From: Uranotaenia lowii
Taxonomy: Eukaryota > Arthropoda > Insecta > Diptera > Culicidae
Direction: 5' to 3'
NCBI RefSeq assembly: GCF_029784155.1
Contig: NC_073692.1
Span: forward strand, 330,541,920-330,605,919
Length of the DNA stretch: 64,000 nucleotides
In this document: piece after piece, positions 55,301 to 62,470 of the stretch
Layout: every line of letters begins with the position of its first letter
Numbering within the stretch: the first letter of the stretch is position 1
Program-made: the position numbers and the translations under genes
The notes under the pieces: model-generated
What the model was told of the DNA's origin: nothing
The model's input: only the letters and a program-made list of their open reading frames with translations
Database searches by the model: none

Positions 55301-56258
55301 CGGCACCGCTCCTAGAATCGGCATCCAAAAAAGGTGGGAGCATTGGCGTGATGCCCGGAGGCGGACTTGCCTGCTGTGGACTACTGTCAATCGTCCAGGA
55401 TTTGTACCTAAATATTGCCGGTGGAATTGGTCAAACGTCGTCGGCCACGCCAAACAATCCGGCCAACGATGATTCGGTTATTTCCAAAGAAAATGCTGCC
55501 CTTTTGTCGGGTAGGTTTAGAAAATTCTGATTTGAGGTTACTTAATTGATTCGACTTTTATTTGCGGTCTTTTATAAGAAAATTATCAAAGGCAATCTTC
55601 CTTGAAAAAGACCACCAAAAAAAGTCGAAACGTCGGATATTTCGAATCAAAAGTTTTCATAATTGTTTTGAATCTTGGTTCTAAACTCTAAATCTGATCT
55701 TCGTAGTTAGATTCTGAATTTGAGCTTTACACCCCTATAAACAATTTCTAACATCCTCACTATTTTACCCCTTACAGCGGATGCTACCGGTGCCGGTTTC
55801 TCGAAGGACACCTGCCGGGCGATGGTGGCCATGCTCGATGAAGACCACTCCGGAAAACTAGGATTGCTAGAGTTCCAAAAGTTACTTACCGAATTAGCCC
55901 GGTGGAAGGCCGTCTTCAAGTTGTACGATCAGGACCACAGTGGACATCTTAATCCGTTCGAGCTGAAGGCAGCGCTCCAATCGGCCGGCTACACCCTGAA
56001 CGCCAAGATAATCAACAGTCTGATGCACCGCTACAGCACCAAGGAGGGCGAGATATGGTTCGACGATTTCATCACCTGTGCCGTTAAGATCAAGACCATG
56101 ATCGGTGAGTTTAAACTCAATCTTGATCATAAATAAAACGGAACCTTTCAATAATCCTACTCTCTGTTTTAGACATTTTCCGTGCCAAGGATGTTAACCG
56201 GACGAATCTCGCGACGTTCAATTTGGACGAATGGATTCAAAAGACCATCTATTCCTGA
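25253..56258 (+). CDS. CalpA: Calpain-A-like calcium-dependent cysteine protease (six coding exons)
   Basis: Joining six exons with consensus GT-AG borders gives about 831 codons, close to the fly CalpA length. Order: short N-terminal leader, papain-like protease core, C2-like domain III, then a penta-EF-hand domain. The catalytic triad is complete: Cys in GDCWLL (43086-43088), His in RGHAYS (43554-43556), Asn in RNPWGN (43638-43640). The PEF region holds the insertion with a hydrophobic CCGLLS segment that marks insect CalpA. Calpains make limited cytosolic cuts in cytoskeletal and signalling proteins when calcium rises. Introns 1 and 2 (17.5 and 10.6 kb) are full of transposons; the other three are 131, 267 and 68 bp. 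An additional or alternative 5' exon cannot be excluded. Confidence 0.9.
25385..26639. other. Intron 1, proximal part
   Basis: GTAAGA donor followed by noncoding DNA. 25385-25900 is relatively GC-balanced and may hold regulatory sequence, but I recognise no element or exon in it. Confidence 0.45.
26640..27960 (-). pseudogene. LINE B: degenerate non-LTR reverse transcriptase, C-terminal two thirds
   Basis: Read on the minus strand from 27960, the fragment shows a pre-RT segment, then INLICTTFKVLCKVILNRI, QAGFRSRRSCVEHI and VFVDFEKAFDRLNHE. After a frame change come GVRQGCILSPLLFL and LDLTDDIVLL, where the catalytic FADD box is changed to LTDD. Farther on are VECFQYLGSQ and VLLYGCETW, then an RRRGRPRSTW-type C-terminus near 26680-26720. 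No endonuclease domain is present, so it is 5'-truncated or internally deleted. It is an APE-type LINE; I do not assign the clade. It lies inside calpain intron 1 in antisense orientation. Confidence 0.78.
28079..30147 (-). pseudogene. LINE A reverse transcriptase part
   Basis: From 5' to 3' on the minus strand: an Arg/Glu-rich linker (ERTRRNDWFDEEC, then EKKRRLEEEELEELEQL), KLDCENYRAITVLNATY, VGSHQAGFMKGRSTTDQI, VFIDFKATYDTIDRDELW, an intact CFADDIDI box near 28790, INTSKTKYI and a C-terminal YLGSLVTADNDTSREI and VLYGHETW. The segment ends with RARWLDQVERDLANVGCP near 28079-28150. Frames change at least five times. The RT would copy its own RNA at a nicked target. Confidence 0.85.
30148..33581. 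mobile_element. Transib-like DNA transposon with RSS-like ends, 3434 bp
   Basis: Both ends begin CACAGTGCGGTGA as 13-bp inverted repeats (30148-30160, 33569-33581). They are flanked by a 5-bp duplication CGTCG (30143-30147, 33582-33586), and removing one copy plus the element restores the LINE frame across the site. A CACWRTG heptamer and a 5-bp CG-rich target duplication are hallmarks of Transib. On the left, heptamer, 23 bp, then ACAAAAGTC (30178-30186); on the right, heptamer, 13 bp, then the same nonamer (minus strand, 33553-33561). These are the parts of a RAG recombination signal. No RAG1-like transposase is readable; about 2.3 kb of the interior is a nested repeat, so the copy is non-autonomous. 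Confidence 0.85.
30212..32541. repeat. Repeat nested in the Transib-like element (ACTAGCTGACCCGGC ... TATATATAGAT)
   Basis: It starts ACTAGCTGACCCGGCAAAC at 30212, 14 bp of which recur at 62471. Its other end has GCAAATCGGTTGATCCAGTGA, a TCTCTCTCCC stretch and TATATATAGAT, matching the other-end layout of the repeat at 62471-64000 (CAAATCGGTTCAGTAG, then GACA repeats and ATATAAAAAT). The interior is AT-rich and codes for nothing I recognise. Ends are judged from these matches; no target duplication was found. Confidence 0.6.
33582..34560 (-). pseudogene. LINE A endonuclease part
   Basis: The minus strand shows a leader with an A-rich run (34390-34402), then an endonuclease start (KLGTWN near 34300), FDIVALQEV, SPHLGSTGDDKDEF, the core IVIGDFNAQVGQ, and the closing NIESDHYL motif near 33640-33660. 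These are the conserved blocks of APE-type LINE endonucleases, which nick the target DNA for primed reverse transcription. The frame runs up to the CGTCG site where the Transib-like element is inserted. Confidence 0.8.
34561..34690 (-). pseudogene. LINE C: short endonuclease fragment
   Basis: Minus-strand frames give GHFNAKIGSDNQDF and WVSRNGRTENQMDHICIS, two blocks of an APE endonuclease different from LINE A. The fragment directly abuts the 5' end of LINE A, so LINE A probably inserted into an older LINE. Confidence 0.5.
34691..36589. other. Intron 1 noncoding DNA
   Basis: No gene or element is recognised. An open frame at 35785-35973 begins with ATG but shows no homology or splice context that I can support. 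36220-36430 is more GC-balanced than its surroundings. Confidence 0.4.
36590..36825. repeat. Degenerate short tandem repeat (CCAGAATG-CCATTTCCC)
   Basis: About ten imperfect copies of a roughly 20-30-bp unit, CCAGAATG(a)NCCATTTCCCAGA, follow one another. Open frames on both strands across it are by-products of the repeat and not genes. Confidence 0.65.
37207..37609 (-). pseudogene. R1-type RT palm and thumb fragment
   Basis: Two frames share this stretch. The first gives TYDGVLTLSLPEG and the catalytic GFADDVVLL; the second takes over with AHHKTEMVLISN and RELKYLGVMIDD. These are the RT motif 5 region and the thumb of R1-like elements. The roughly 90 residues expected before it, between the ETADEA block at 38340 and here, are missing. 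Confidence 0.75.
37616..38264 (-). other. Gln/Ala/Ser-rich open segment inside the R1 LINE
   Basis: Three overlapping minus-strand frames are open here (up to 214 codons), far more than in surrounding DNA, and composition is GC-rich. One frame has AQQQHGTSTPPAVREMLHQQQ and, 35 residues on, TPPAVWKALHQQQ, an internal repeat of about 100 bp. It sits exactly where the centre of the R1 RT should be. It may be part of a gag from another retroelement, but I do not recognise a domain. Confidence 0.45.
38317..38910 (-). pseudogene. R1-type RT N-terminal fragment
   Basis: The 197-codon frame contains RLENAPGPDGIPNIAVKAAI, FPEIWKRQKLVLLPNPGK, AYRPICLLDSVGKVLENVI and NQSGFRKGRCTVDAIRTVIE, the fingers and first palm motifs of an R1-like reverse transcriptase. 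It ends shortly after ETADEA, where the rearranged segment begins. Confidence 0.85.
38987..39928 (-). pseudogene. R1-type LINE ORF2 endonuclease and linker
   Basis: Read over several frames: VIQINLNHCHEAQQLL at the start, LVADPYY, CSCYAPPRW, IIAKDFNAWAQEWGS (the usual GDFN is KDFN here), then RESIIDVTFA and SDHFAIRYRV with the catalytic SDH intact. The linker PPVYWWTGEIAILR leads toward the RT. The enzyme would nick a specific target site; frameshifts and the G-to-K change make it inactive. Confidence 0.82.
39960..41031 (-). pseudogene. R1-type LINE ORF1 (gag-like) with zinc knuckles
   Basis: The frame opens with MVLSKQNIHKEVKDKL at 41031 and passes through Lys/Arg-rich sequence to a C-terminal domain with EVTIRIKNLDEGED and KVGWSVCQI. 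Zinc knuckles near 40000-40110 are readable as CFRC, then CWGCGESGHITASC and CLICTGDH, in a shifted frame. ORF1 proteins of this clade bind the element RNA. Three frames are needed to read it, so it is broken. Confidence 0.75.
41652..42434 (-). mobile_element. Truncated Tc1/mariner element
   Basis: The minus strand starts with a terminus TACTGTTCCAAAAATTATAA at 42434 beside a TA. The transposase start is the ATG at 42280-42282 (MRGLIPEKRKSIVNKWCTG), followed by a helix-turn-helix, then MDDETYMKFDYKSLPG with the first catalytic Asp and KVMVWQTICECG. It ends in CLQKRLLPMIKQ and TIFWP exactly where the R1 LINE begins, so the second half of the catalytic domain is lost. The sequence resembles the DD37E group but the spacing cannot be checked. 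Confidence 0.75.
42435..42839. other. End of intron 1 with acceptor
   Basis: AT-rich sequence with no other feature, ending in a splice acceptor (TTTGCAG at 42833-42839). Confidence 0.7.
42840..44351 (+). CDS. CalpA: Calpain exon 2 (protease core and C2-like domain)
   Basis: The exon encodes 504 residues in phase 0, from AKNKPDPAAAGAQDFY to CGVDPR at a GTAAGT donor. The protease core includes LFEDPEFPA, WLRPGEI, the catalytic Cys (QGDLGDCWLLAA), GIFHFRFW, the His (GLIRGHAYSIT) and the Asn (LRNPWGNANEWNG). Cys-to-His is 156 residues and His-to-Asn 28, as in fly CalpA. The C2-like domain follows with EGEWVIGSTAGGCRNF and the VPSTFDPNVEGEFLIRVFS motif. All residues needed for catalysis are present. 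The exon is GC-richer than its flanks. Confidence 0.96.
44352..45194. other. Intron 2, proximal part
   Basis: AT-rich noncoding DNA without a recognisable element; 45058-45085 has three copies of GCAGCATTTTT. Confidence 0.5.
45195..45939. mobile_element. Fold-back (MITE-like) element with about 32-bp inverted ends
   Basis: The left arm GCACGCTCTTTTTTTTAACT (45195) continues into CAAAATTAAGTA; the right arm (45906-45939) is its reverse complement with one inserted A. An inner hairpin, ACTTCCGGATGTT at 45600 against AACATCCGGAAGT at 45634, and repeated GAGTTCGA/TTATGAACT blocks make most of the 745 bp self-complementary. It is non-coding and has no clear target duplication. Confidence 0.6.
45940..48734. 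other. Intron 2 noncoding DNA with TTGCAC-containing repeat blocks
   Basis: The phrase 'aat(c/a)gttgcac' recurs at about 46310, 46498, 46548 and 48594 and suggests a decayed repeat. A run of 13 G sits at 46672-46684. One open frame is listed separately. No other feature is supported. Confidence 0.4.
47403..47801 (-). CDS. Unrecognised 132-codon open frame
   Basis: The frame has one hydrophobic stretch, STAIPLILLLILSENC, that could be a membrane segment, preceded by residues with several Cys. I do not recognise a family. It is antisense inside calpain intron 2. It could be a decayed fragment of a membrane-protein gene or chance; length in AT-rich DNA makes it slightly notable only. Confidence 0.2.
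   Translation of the reverse strand: MKVGLFALSEKCQSQLNCIGFERLFFYQIYFEIVYRDHLLNILCKESKSCSEKICFSNFVTTNLKEFYSMSTAIPLILLLILSENCTGGKLRPLIPKTRSRWLEDPKYYLSDVQFSQEIESAVELPSLETSM
48735..50045. repeat. Head-to-head tandem array of about 140-bp units with GCCATCTT hairpins
   Basis: Units share 'agaagtcgaatttt-ctttctgacgccatctt', 'aagatggcggcttccgc', 'aaaatgctgtaaat' and 'gaaacccccataatatgggtattggg'. From 48735 to about 49440 they run in one direction; from about 49442 to 50045 the reverse complement is seen (gatggcgtcagaaagcgaaattcgact, ttcacccaatacccatatt). Many units hold a small hairpin GCCATCTTG-gattt-CAAGATGGC. The centre of symmetry is near 49442. It does not code for protein. Confidence 0.75.
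50046..50708. other. Intron 2 noncoding DNA
   Basis: AT-rich, with nothing I can support as a feature. Confidence 0.5.
50718..52708. mobile_element. Likely DNA transposon between 9-bp direct repeats (GGTTACAGC)
   Basis: GGTTACAGC occurs at 50709-50717 and again at 52709-52717. The sequence between begins GTGGCCGTAGGAACGGGGGGG and ends (reverse complement) AGGGTCGTAAGAAGAACC, imperfect inverted ends sharing GG(C/T)CGTA(G/A)GAA. G runs near the left end and a 22-C run at the right end (52662-52683) also mirror each other. A 9-bp duplication would suit a Mutator-like element, but the weak inverted repeat leaves hAT or other families open. No transposase is readable. Confidence 0.55.
52718..53511. 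other. Intron 2 noncoding DNA
   Basis: AT-rich, nothing recognised except poly-T and poly-A runs. Confidence 0.5.
53512..54590. mobile_element. Element with about 90-bp inverted repeats, possible Tc1/mariner relic
   Basis: The left arm (53512-53606: AAGTGTATTCGAAAA, GCAACACTTTGTTTTG, AATAACTTTAGTATGCATGG) pairs with the right arm (54488-54590: CCATGCATTCAAAAGTTATT, CAAAACAAAGTGTTG, TTTCAAATACACTT). The interior, on the minus strand, has a short open stretch with MVRLADLGLTPFLHGGNYGG near 54190, which could be a DNA-binding N-terminus, but no catalytic motifs are readable. True ends may extend to about 53475 and 54640. Confidence 0.6.
54591..54940. other. End of intron 2 with acceptor
   Basis: No other feature is seen. 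It ends in a TTATTTTAAG acceptor at 54931-54940. Confidence 0.6.
54941..54985 (+). CDS. CalpA: Calpain exon 3 (15-residue linker)
   Basis: A 45-bp exon in phase 0 encoding VTPDRNHNELPRAIT between a TTTTAAG acceptor and a GTAAGT donor. It joins exon 2 (ending DPR) and exon 4 (starting VARDTP) in frame. It links the C2-like domain with the penta-EF-hand domain. Microexon size lowers certainty, but both splice sites and the phase agree. Confidence 0.75.
55117..55510 (+). CDS. CalpA: Calpain exon 4 (start of penta-EF-hand domain, hydrophobic insertion)
   Basis: Starts after a CACACCTAG acceptor with VARDTPDPALSDKQRSTMEKLF; EF1-type sequence VAGPDGEVDWMQLKLVLDYC follows. Then comes the CalpA-specific insertion with GGGLACCGLLSIVQDLYLNI, a moderately hydrophobic stretch proposed in the fly protein to affect membrane association. 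It ends with one base of the next codon at a GTAGGT donor (phase 1). Confidence 0.93.
55778..56104 (+). CDS. CalpA: Calpain exon 5 (EF-hands 2-4)
   Basis: After a CTTACAG acceptor, two canonical calcium loops are seen: DEDHSGKLGLLE and DQDHSGHLNPFE, both with the acidic and Gly positions intact. A third EF-hand (HRYSTKEGEIWFDDFITCAV) is degenerate. The donor GTGAGT at 56105 leaves a phase-1 codon. This region would sense calcium and form the dimer-type PEF fold. Confidence 0.95.
56173..56258 (+). CDS. CalpA: Calpain exon 6 (C-terminus)
   Basis: The TGTTTTAG acceptor is followed by DIFRAKDVNRTNLATFNLDE and WIQKTIYS then TGA (56256-56258). The WI-KTIYS ending is the conserved calpain C-terminus, the fifth EF-hand that mediates PEF dimerisation. 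Confidence 0.95.
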
Positions 56259-56505
56259 ATTTTTGCCTGCACAAGTTCGCAAGTTACTTATACCCAAAAG
56301 ATGTGCCTGAAGTACATCCCTAAGACACACCAACTGATTTCAGTTTTACACCTCCACCACTATATCTTTTAGTGTTCTATTATAGTGTTAATCTTCCATG
56401 CCATCAGAAATCTCTCTTTTAATATTTATTAATTCAAATAGATTTGTACAGTGAAGTAGATTAGGAATTTTATGAATGTACAATAAAATACATTGTTTTT
56501 GCTTG
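56259..56505 (+). other. CalpA: Calpain 3' UTR with polyadenylation signal
   Basis: AATAAA lies at 56482-56487, 224 bp after the stop codon, with a T-rich downstream region near 56510-56520. The cleavage site is estimated. Confidence 0.65.
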
Positions 56506-57099
56506 AATGATTTTTTTTTATTATAACTAAAACATAAAGAAAAACGGAGTTCAAAAGCCTGAAAAAAATATTAAGTTTTGGTAAAAGCTTTAAAAAGACG
56601 AATTGCATGATAGAGGAAAAAATCTCAAATTTAAAAGGATTTGCACATGATGAATAAAAACTTTCAATACTATTTTCTGCTATAAAATATGTCTCTTAAA
56701 TAAGTTTAGTTTTTTCTCGATTTTTTCGATCGATTTTGTATTAATCGTTTACCAGAAACTTTTGATTTCTTCAACTGTTAATAAAGATCCACGCCCAAAC
56801 AAAACATATTAACATTTCTAAATAATCCAGATCAATACTAAATATCTTAAAATATCGGACATATTTCGTATCGGGTTTCTTTATGAAATGTTTGTGAGAC
56901 AATTTCAACAGCATAATTTAAAAAAAAAAATAGGATCAATACAATATTTCAGATAATTTCGGACGGCTCAACAATTGATCGACTGAATGATCTGAATAAT
57001 TTGTTGTAAATCGATATATTCTCTATCAGAGCACATAAATTATACGCTTGAAAATGTTGTGATTATTCATTGATTACTATGGACAGATAAAAACTTCAA
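56506..57099. other. Intergenic AT-rich DNA
   Basis: Nothing recognised. Confidence 0.5.
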
Positions 57100-57860
57100 C
57101 TGTTTTTAATACAGCATTTCTCGTCCTGTAAAATATTCTTGTTTAAATTTTTGTTTCGATCCGCTACATCATAACGTTATTATAGCCAAAATACTGAAAA
57201 ATTAATATGGACGACCCCTTTAACTGATCCTTGCCCAAAATTTTACACCTGAAATCAATTGCCCGTCCTGCAAATTTTCATTTCAGTCTGGTACATAATC
57301 ACGACAATATTGCGAAGAAAGTAGACGATTAATATGGACGACCCCTTTTACCGAACCTTGATTTAAAATTAGATACCTACTTGAAATCAATTGCTCGTCC
57401 CTCAAAACTCCCAATACAAAATTTCATCTCAATCTGCTGAATATTGCAAAAATAGTGGACAACTAATATGGACGACCCGTTTGGCTGGCCCCTGAGCCAA
57501 ATTTTGATAATCGTAATGCATTGACCCCATGTGCCAATTATCATCTCATTCCGATGCATAATACCGTGAAGAACGCAAAAAACAGTCAACAGTTAATGAG
57601 GACGACCTCTTTGGTAGACCCCTGACTTCTCTCAAAACACTCATATGCAATTTTGCATCACAATCCGATATATAATGACGCCAATATCGCTAAAAAAATA
57701 TTTGTCTTGTATGGACGACCCACTTTGAAAGCGGTCATTCGAAAATCCGAAAACATTTTTCATCATTCCTGAGCATCCATGCCAAATTTCAGCTCTCTAG
57801 GTTTTAAAACGGCTAAGCAGAGGACAAACAAACATACAGAAATTGCTTTTTATATATAAG
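57100..57860. repeat. Tandem-unit repeat (TATGGACGACCC), about 5 units
   Basis: ATGGACGACC-type boxes stand at about 57207, 57334, 57468, 57597 and 57711, giving units of 114-135 bp. Each holds a 'caat-gcccgtcc-caaaattttcatctca-tctg' core. The end is CTCTAGGTTTTAAAACGG, then GCAGAGGACAAACAAACATA and TTTTTATATATAAGTATAGAT. The plan resembles the repeat at 62471-64000, but the sequence differs. Confidence 0.65.
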
Positions 57861-58309
57861 TATAGATAAATTTATCGCAACGAACATAAATTTCATATCT
57901 TAAATTTTAACTAATGCAACTTTTAGAAATGTGTATATTTTTTCTGAATTTTTCATAGTAAAATTGTAGTTTTAGATTAATCATCATCGTAATGTATCGT
58001 TTTTAAAGAGTTAAAAAAACATTACGATGGTCCAAAAAGCATTATGTTCTGGAAACAAAACCTTAGGGCCTGAAATCGTTTCTTGGCCCGCTAAAAGACC
58101 CGAATGTCTAATTTCAGAATTTTTTTTAATTGACTCTAGGGTTTCGCTCCAAGACCCTCAAGTTTATATGGAAATTTGACACAATTTGTTCTGGCGAAAT
58201 TGAAAAATCCACTTTTTGACTCAAACTTTTATTGTGCTACGAATTCGGTTTAGATGGTAATTTGACAAGAAAGCATTGAGGGTAGAAAAGAGGTATAGTG
58301 GCTTCCAAA
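57861..58309. other. Intergenic AT-rich DNA
   Basis: Nothing recognised. Confidence 0.45.
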
Positions 58310-60360
58310 AATGAGTGAACACCCAATTTTTACCTAATTTTACCGAAATATTGCTTTCGCAGGATCAGGAGAATTTACCATTGTAATATTTTTTGATCAG
58401 TTTGTTAAATCACACAGATGACTCGGTAAATAAAAAAAAGGAATAATTCATTTTTAGAGGGTGCCACAATTGATTGTACTTTATATGTATTTGTGTGATT
58501 CGATCATAGAAAAATTATTTTTTTAAATTTTTTTTACTTGTATATCTCTGTTCAAAAAGGACATCAGCAGCGTATACTGTTTTAACATTCTTTTGAAGTT
58601 GATCCTTTGTATTTTTTTGTGATGAAACTCTAAATACATATATGAATAAGATATAGCATTTTAGCTGTAATTTCGCGAAAATAATGAATTAAAAATTCCG
58701 CAAAAAAAAGCAATTTTTTTTAAATTCACTATTGAACCGCTAGTTAAGTTTAAAAGGTATCGTTTGATATATAGAACAAAGCTATTGAAACAGTATTGGC
58801 TGATTTAAATACTATGTCTATTTCTACGGAATTTTCAATTGTAACTTTCGCGAAATTACAGCAAACATGCTATATCTTTTTATTTTTTTTTTAAATTTCT
58901 TCTCAAAAAAGCAACGGATAATCTTTAAAAGAATGTAAAAACAGTATTCGCTGCTGATGATCTTTTTGGATAGAGATCGACAAGAAAAAAAATTTAAAAA
59001 AATTACTAGGTACGATTGAATCAAATAAATATCATAAGTGTACACTCAATTATGGCACCCTCGAAAAAAATACTTTTCATTATTTTTTTATTTACTGAGT
59101 TACACATTCAAGTAATGCCAATAGTATGTCTTCTTTTTCTAACACCAACATGGCCAATACTTGTATGCATCTTGAAGAATGAAAAACTTGCGTTCCTCAT
59201 TTTTTCTTTTCAACATAGTATCTGGTACATAGAATATGCATTGCAGATACTACTACGCCCAGGCCAACCATGTGATGAAAACTCAAAAGATATAGAAACA
59301 AGGGAAAAATGAAGCGTGGAGCTCCATGCCAAACGCTTCATATGATTATAGAGGGTTTTGGTTATTTTGGGTTTCTTCATAGAATATAAAGAAAAAAAAA
59401 TATATCAATATAACACAGAACGGGCTCACAAAATCGAAGGGAAACGAAGTTTGCGTATGACTCAGAACACAAGGATAGCTTCATCTGCGGTAAAAATTTC
59501 TATGAACGGGACTTGACTGATCAGGTGATATCTACCGGCTTTGCTTGTTCGAAGAAATCGAGGCTAACTTGAACGTCTTCTTTTTAATGTGCCATTCCAG
59601 AGTCTGATCGGTTCTATTTCTCGAACCTTAAACACCATAATAGCTTGCATCTTCAAATATCACAAATTTCAGCCGATTTTCCTGTCAAAAAAAACTCGTC
59701 AGCTTTCTTCGCCCACAGCCTACTTTCCTTAAATAAATAATGCCTATTAGTCAGAGCCAAGGTGTATATATGTAGGAGAGATATGAGAAACGATAAGAGA
59801 AACTCCCGATTCAGCCATTTTGATTTGGCTACTATGGAGTTCGTGGAGCTTGTTTACCAAGAAAGCCCTCATCTCGAAAAAATTTTCCTATGTTTACAAA
59901 CAAACTCACTGAAACTCACCGCGCTCTACTCGCCAACTTACTGACAAAGTCAGAGAACCTGGTGATCTAATAACCTTGGTCAGAGCTGCAAATGATTAGT
60001 ATCAGACACAACTTTGACACTGCTTTGCATGTCTATGTCATGCGATACTGATTTTTGGTCAGCGACATAAGCATACAATGAATGTTATGACCAACTGCGA
60101 GTGATGCAAGTGGAGAACAACAATGTCATGAAAAATTGATCTTCATTCCTGACTGACATTTAAGTTTGGGCATTCAATTCGTTGGACCTCGTCATTTTTT
60201 CGATGACATTGACTACTAAATGTTAGTCAGGATCGAACGAAATTGACTGAAAATTACCAGCCTTGCCTATAGTATCTCAACTGTTTAATTTAACAAACTG
60301 ATCAAAAAGAGAAGACAACATTTCGGTAAAAACAGGTAAAATTAAGGTGTGCATGAGGGT
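58310..60360. mobile_element. Element with long inverted repeats, right arm split by an insertion
   Basis: The left arm, about 58310-58625, has CAATTTTTACCTAATTTTAC, GATCAGTTTGTTAAAT, GAGGGTGCCACAATTGA and GGACATCAGCAGCG. Its reverse complement is found in two pieces: 58900-59110 (CGCTGCTGATGATC ... TCAATTATGGCACCCTC) and 60283-60355 (TTTAACAAACTGATC ... GGTAAAATTAAGG). The order shows that 59120-60275 was inserted in the right arm. Together the arms are roughly 300 bp each. No transposase is recognised. Confidence 0.65.
59120..60275. mobile_element. Insertion within the right arm of the 58310 element
   Basis: ATAGTAT stands at both ends (59120-59126, 60269-60275), a possible target duplication. 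The right part, 59982-60265, begins CAGAGCTGCAAATGATT and ends AAAATTACCAGCCTTG, loosely inverted ends of the kind seen in MITEs. Boundaries are approximate. Confidence 0.4.
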
Positions 60361-61200
60361 GTCCCAAAATTTCATAATTTTTGGGAATCTGCGGGTTCAA
60401 CCTCCAAGTAATAGATTAGTGTGTGAAGAACAAACTTTTGTATGGGGCCAACTTAAATAATCATGTTTAGAGGCTCCGCAAACGCGATTTTTGAAAAAAG
60501 TACACTTGTCAAAGATTTGGTTTTAATAAAAATTCTGGGTCTTAAAATTTTCACAAAATTTTAAATATTTTATATTTTTTATTTTTTTTTACTTTCACAC
60601 TTGAAATTTTGTGCAGCCCCTTGCCGTTGTCAGATTCGGCACAAATTTGACATATGACCTTCTAATGATTTTCTTAAATTATCTAAATCGTTTTTGCAAA
60701 TCTTTTGATTTTAAATTATGTATTCATTAAGTAAAACTTGGATGAAATAAAAAATATCCTAAACTGTGATGTTTGGATAAGGATTAAATCATAAATAGCT
60801 CTTCACACGATGATACAAACAACATAATTTATTCAGCAAAGTAATAGTGTAAAATATCCTTATCTTTTGATGTAACAAGCATGACTATTTTTTTAATTAG
60901 GTACGCAATTTGATCAGACGAATAAAAAATGTATAGACAAACATTTTGTTTTAAAAATTAGCTTGCGGATTATAAATTGTGATTCAAATTTGGTTTATTT
61001 TTTTTTATTTTTTACATGTAGTCTTTAAACAATTTTGTGAAAATTTTAAAAATCAAATCTTTAAAAAGTGGACTATTTATAAACTTTTTTTAAGTTGGCC
61101 CCATACAAAAGTTTGTTCTCCACAACCTAATCTATAATTTGGAGGTTCAGCCCCTAAAATTCCTAGACATTATGCAATTTTGGAACACCTTAGAGTACAC
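60352..61200. mobile_element. Fold-back element with about 180-bp inverted arms
   Basis: The left arm (60360-60560: TGTCCCAAAATTTCATAATT, GGTTCAACCTCCAAGTAATA, ACAAACTTTTGTATGGGGCC) pairs with the right arm (61020-61197: GGCCCCATACAAAAGTTTGT, ATTTGGAGGTTCAGCCCC, ATTATGCAATTTTGGAACA). The about 450-bp interior is AT-rich and noncoding. Confidence 0.65.
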
Positions 61201-62470
61201 TTATTTCTGGGAGTAATTGTATGTCAATCTTCCAGCTAACTTACCTTTATTTTAAGGCGGATGGATGTTTAGAATTGTGTATATCGTCAATTTAAAAAGG
61301 TTGTAAAAAAATAGCAGTTGTATTGTCCGTTGCTGTATATATTTCTTAAATTTATTTTTACCTAATTCCAAAAGTCAACCCGTGAATATCAAAAACGTAA
61401 GCTGATAGAAAAAAATGATTGCATCTTATGATTCAATGCCTCCAAGTAAGTCTTAATCGGCTCTTAAACTCAAGACACCTTGGAAATATATTTGATCAGT
61501 GTTTTAAAGCTCAAAAACTTTAATATAAATAAATAAGAATTTGAAAGCCAAATCAATGTCAGGATTCATTTTCCGAGTTGAACAAAATTGTAAGTAGGTA
61601 CTCAGAATCCGAATTCTGGATAAGTTATCCATTCTATGAGATTGAAAATAAAATTAGGAGCTTTGAAAGGAATTCAGAACTGAGAAAAGAAATGCAGTAA
61701 TAAAATTCATATGAAGATCCAAAATTATCCACAATTCAATATGAAGGGAAAAAACGATAAATTAGGTTCAAATTCGACATCTAATTCACAGTAAGATTTC
61801 AGTATAAAAATTGAAAAAACCACCGAATGAAGGCAAAAACTCGAGCGATTATATTCTCAGTTCTAAAAAAGAATAAAAAAGACCTTCAAACTCCAAAACT
61901 ACGCTGCTGCGATCATTGGAATATTTGCATTCAACTTCTTTCTAGAAATTTTGAAACTCAGCATAACGGTGAATTTTGAAAACAATTATTCAGAAATTAT
62001 AATCTTGTAGCAAAGCATAAAACCTAAGTATTCTCTCCATGTTTTTATCGATATCACATATAAAACTTTATTAAAATATTCTGTATTTTTAATAACAGGA
62101 TTTTATTTACTAAAACATCGCAATTTTGCTAAAACTTTTAATGCTGGAATTCAAATGTTAAATTAATCTAATATTATGTGCATGTCTTTGTCGAATTTCT
62201 TTTGGTAAAATTTCATCATGATTTCATTATTTTTAATGAGCATAGTTATATACCAGATATTCTAAGATATGAAAAACTTGTCAATTGCTTGGACTGTCTA
62301 TCAACATATTTTTGCATAAAATTTATGATTATCTCTTTTAAAAATGAACTCAAACTGAATTGAAGCAGTATTAAATCGTTTGTAAACTATTCCAACTGAA
62401 TTGGAATAGTCTTACTCAGTTTTTTGCATATTCTACGTATAATCACATCACTGCTTTTATTTATATATAA
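61201..62470. other. Intergenic AT-rich DNA
   Basis: Nothing recognised. Confidence 0.45.
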
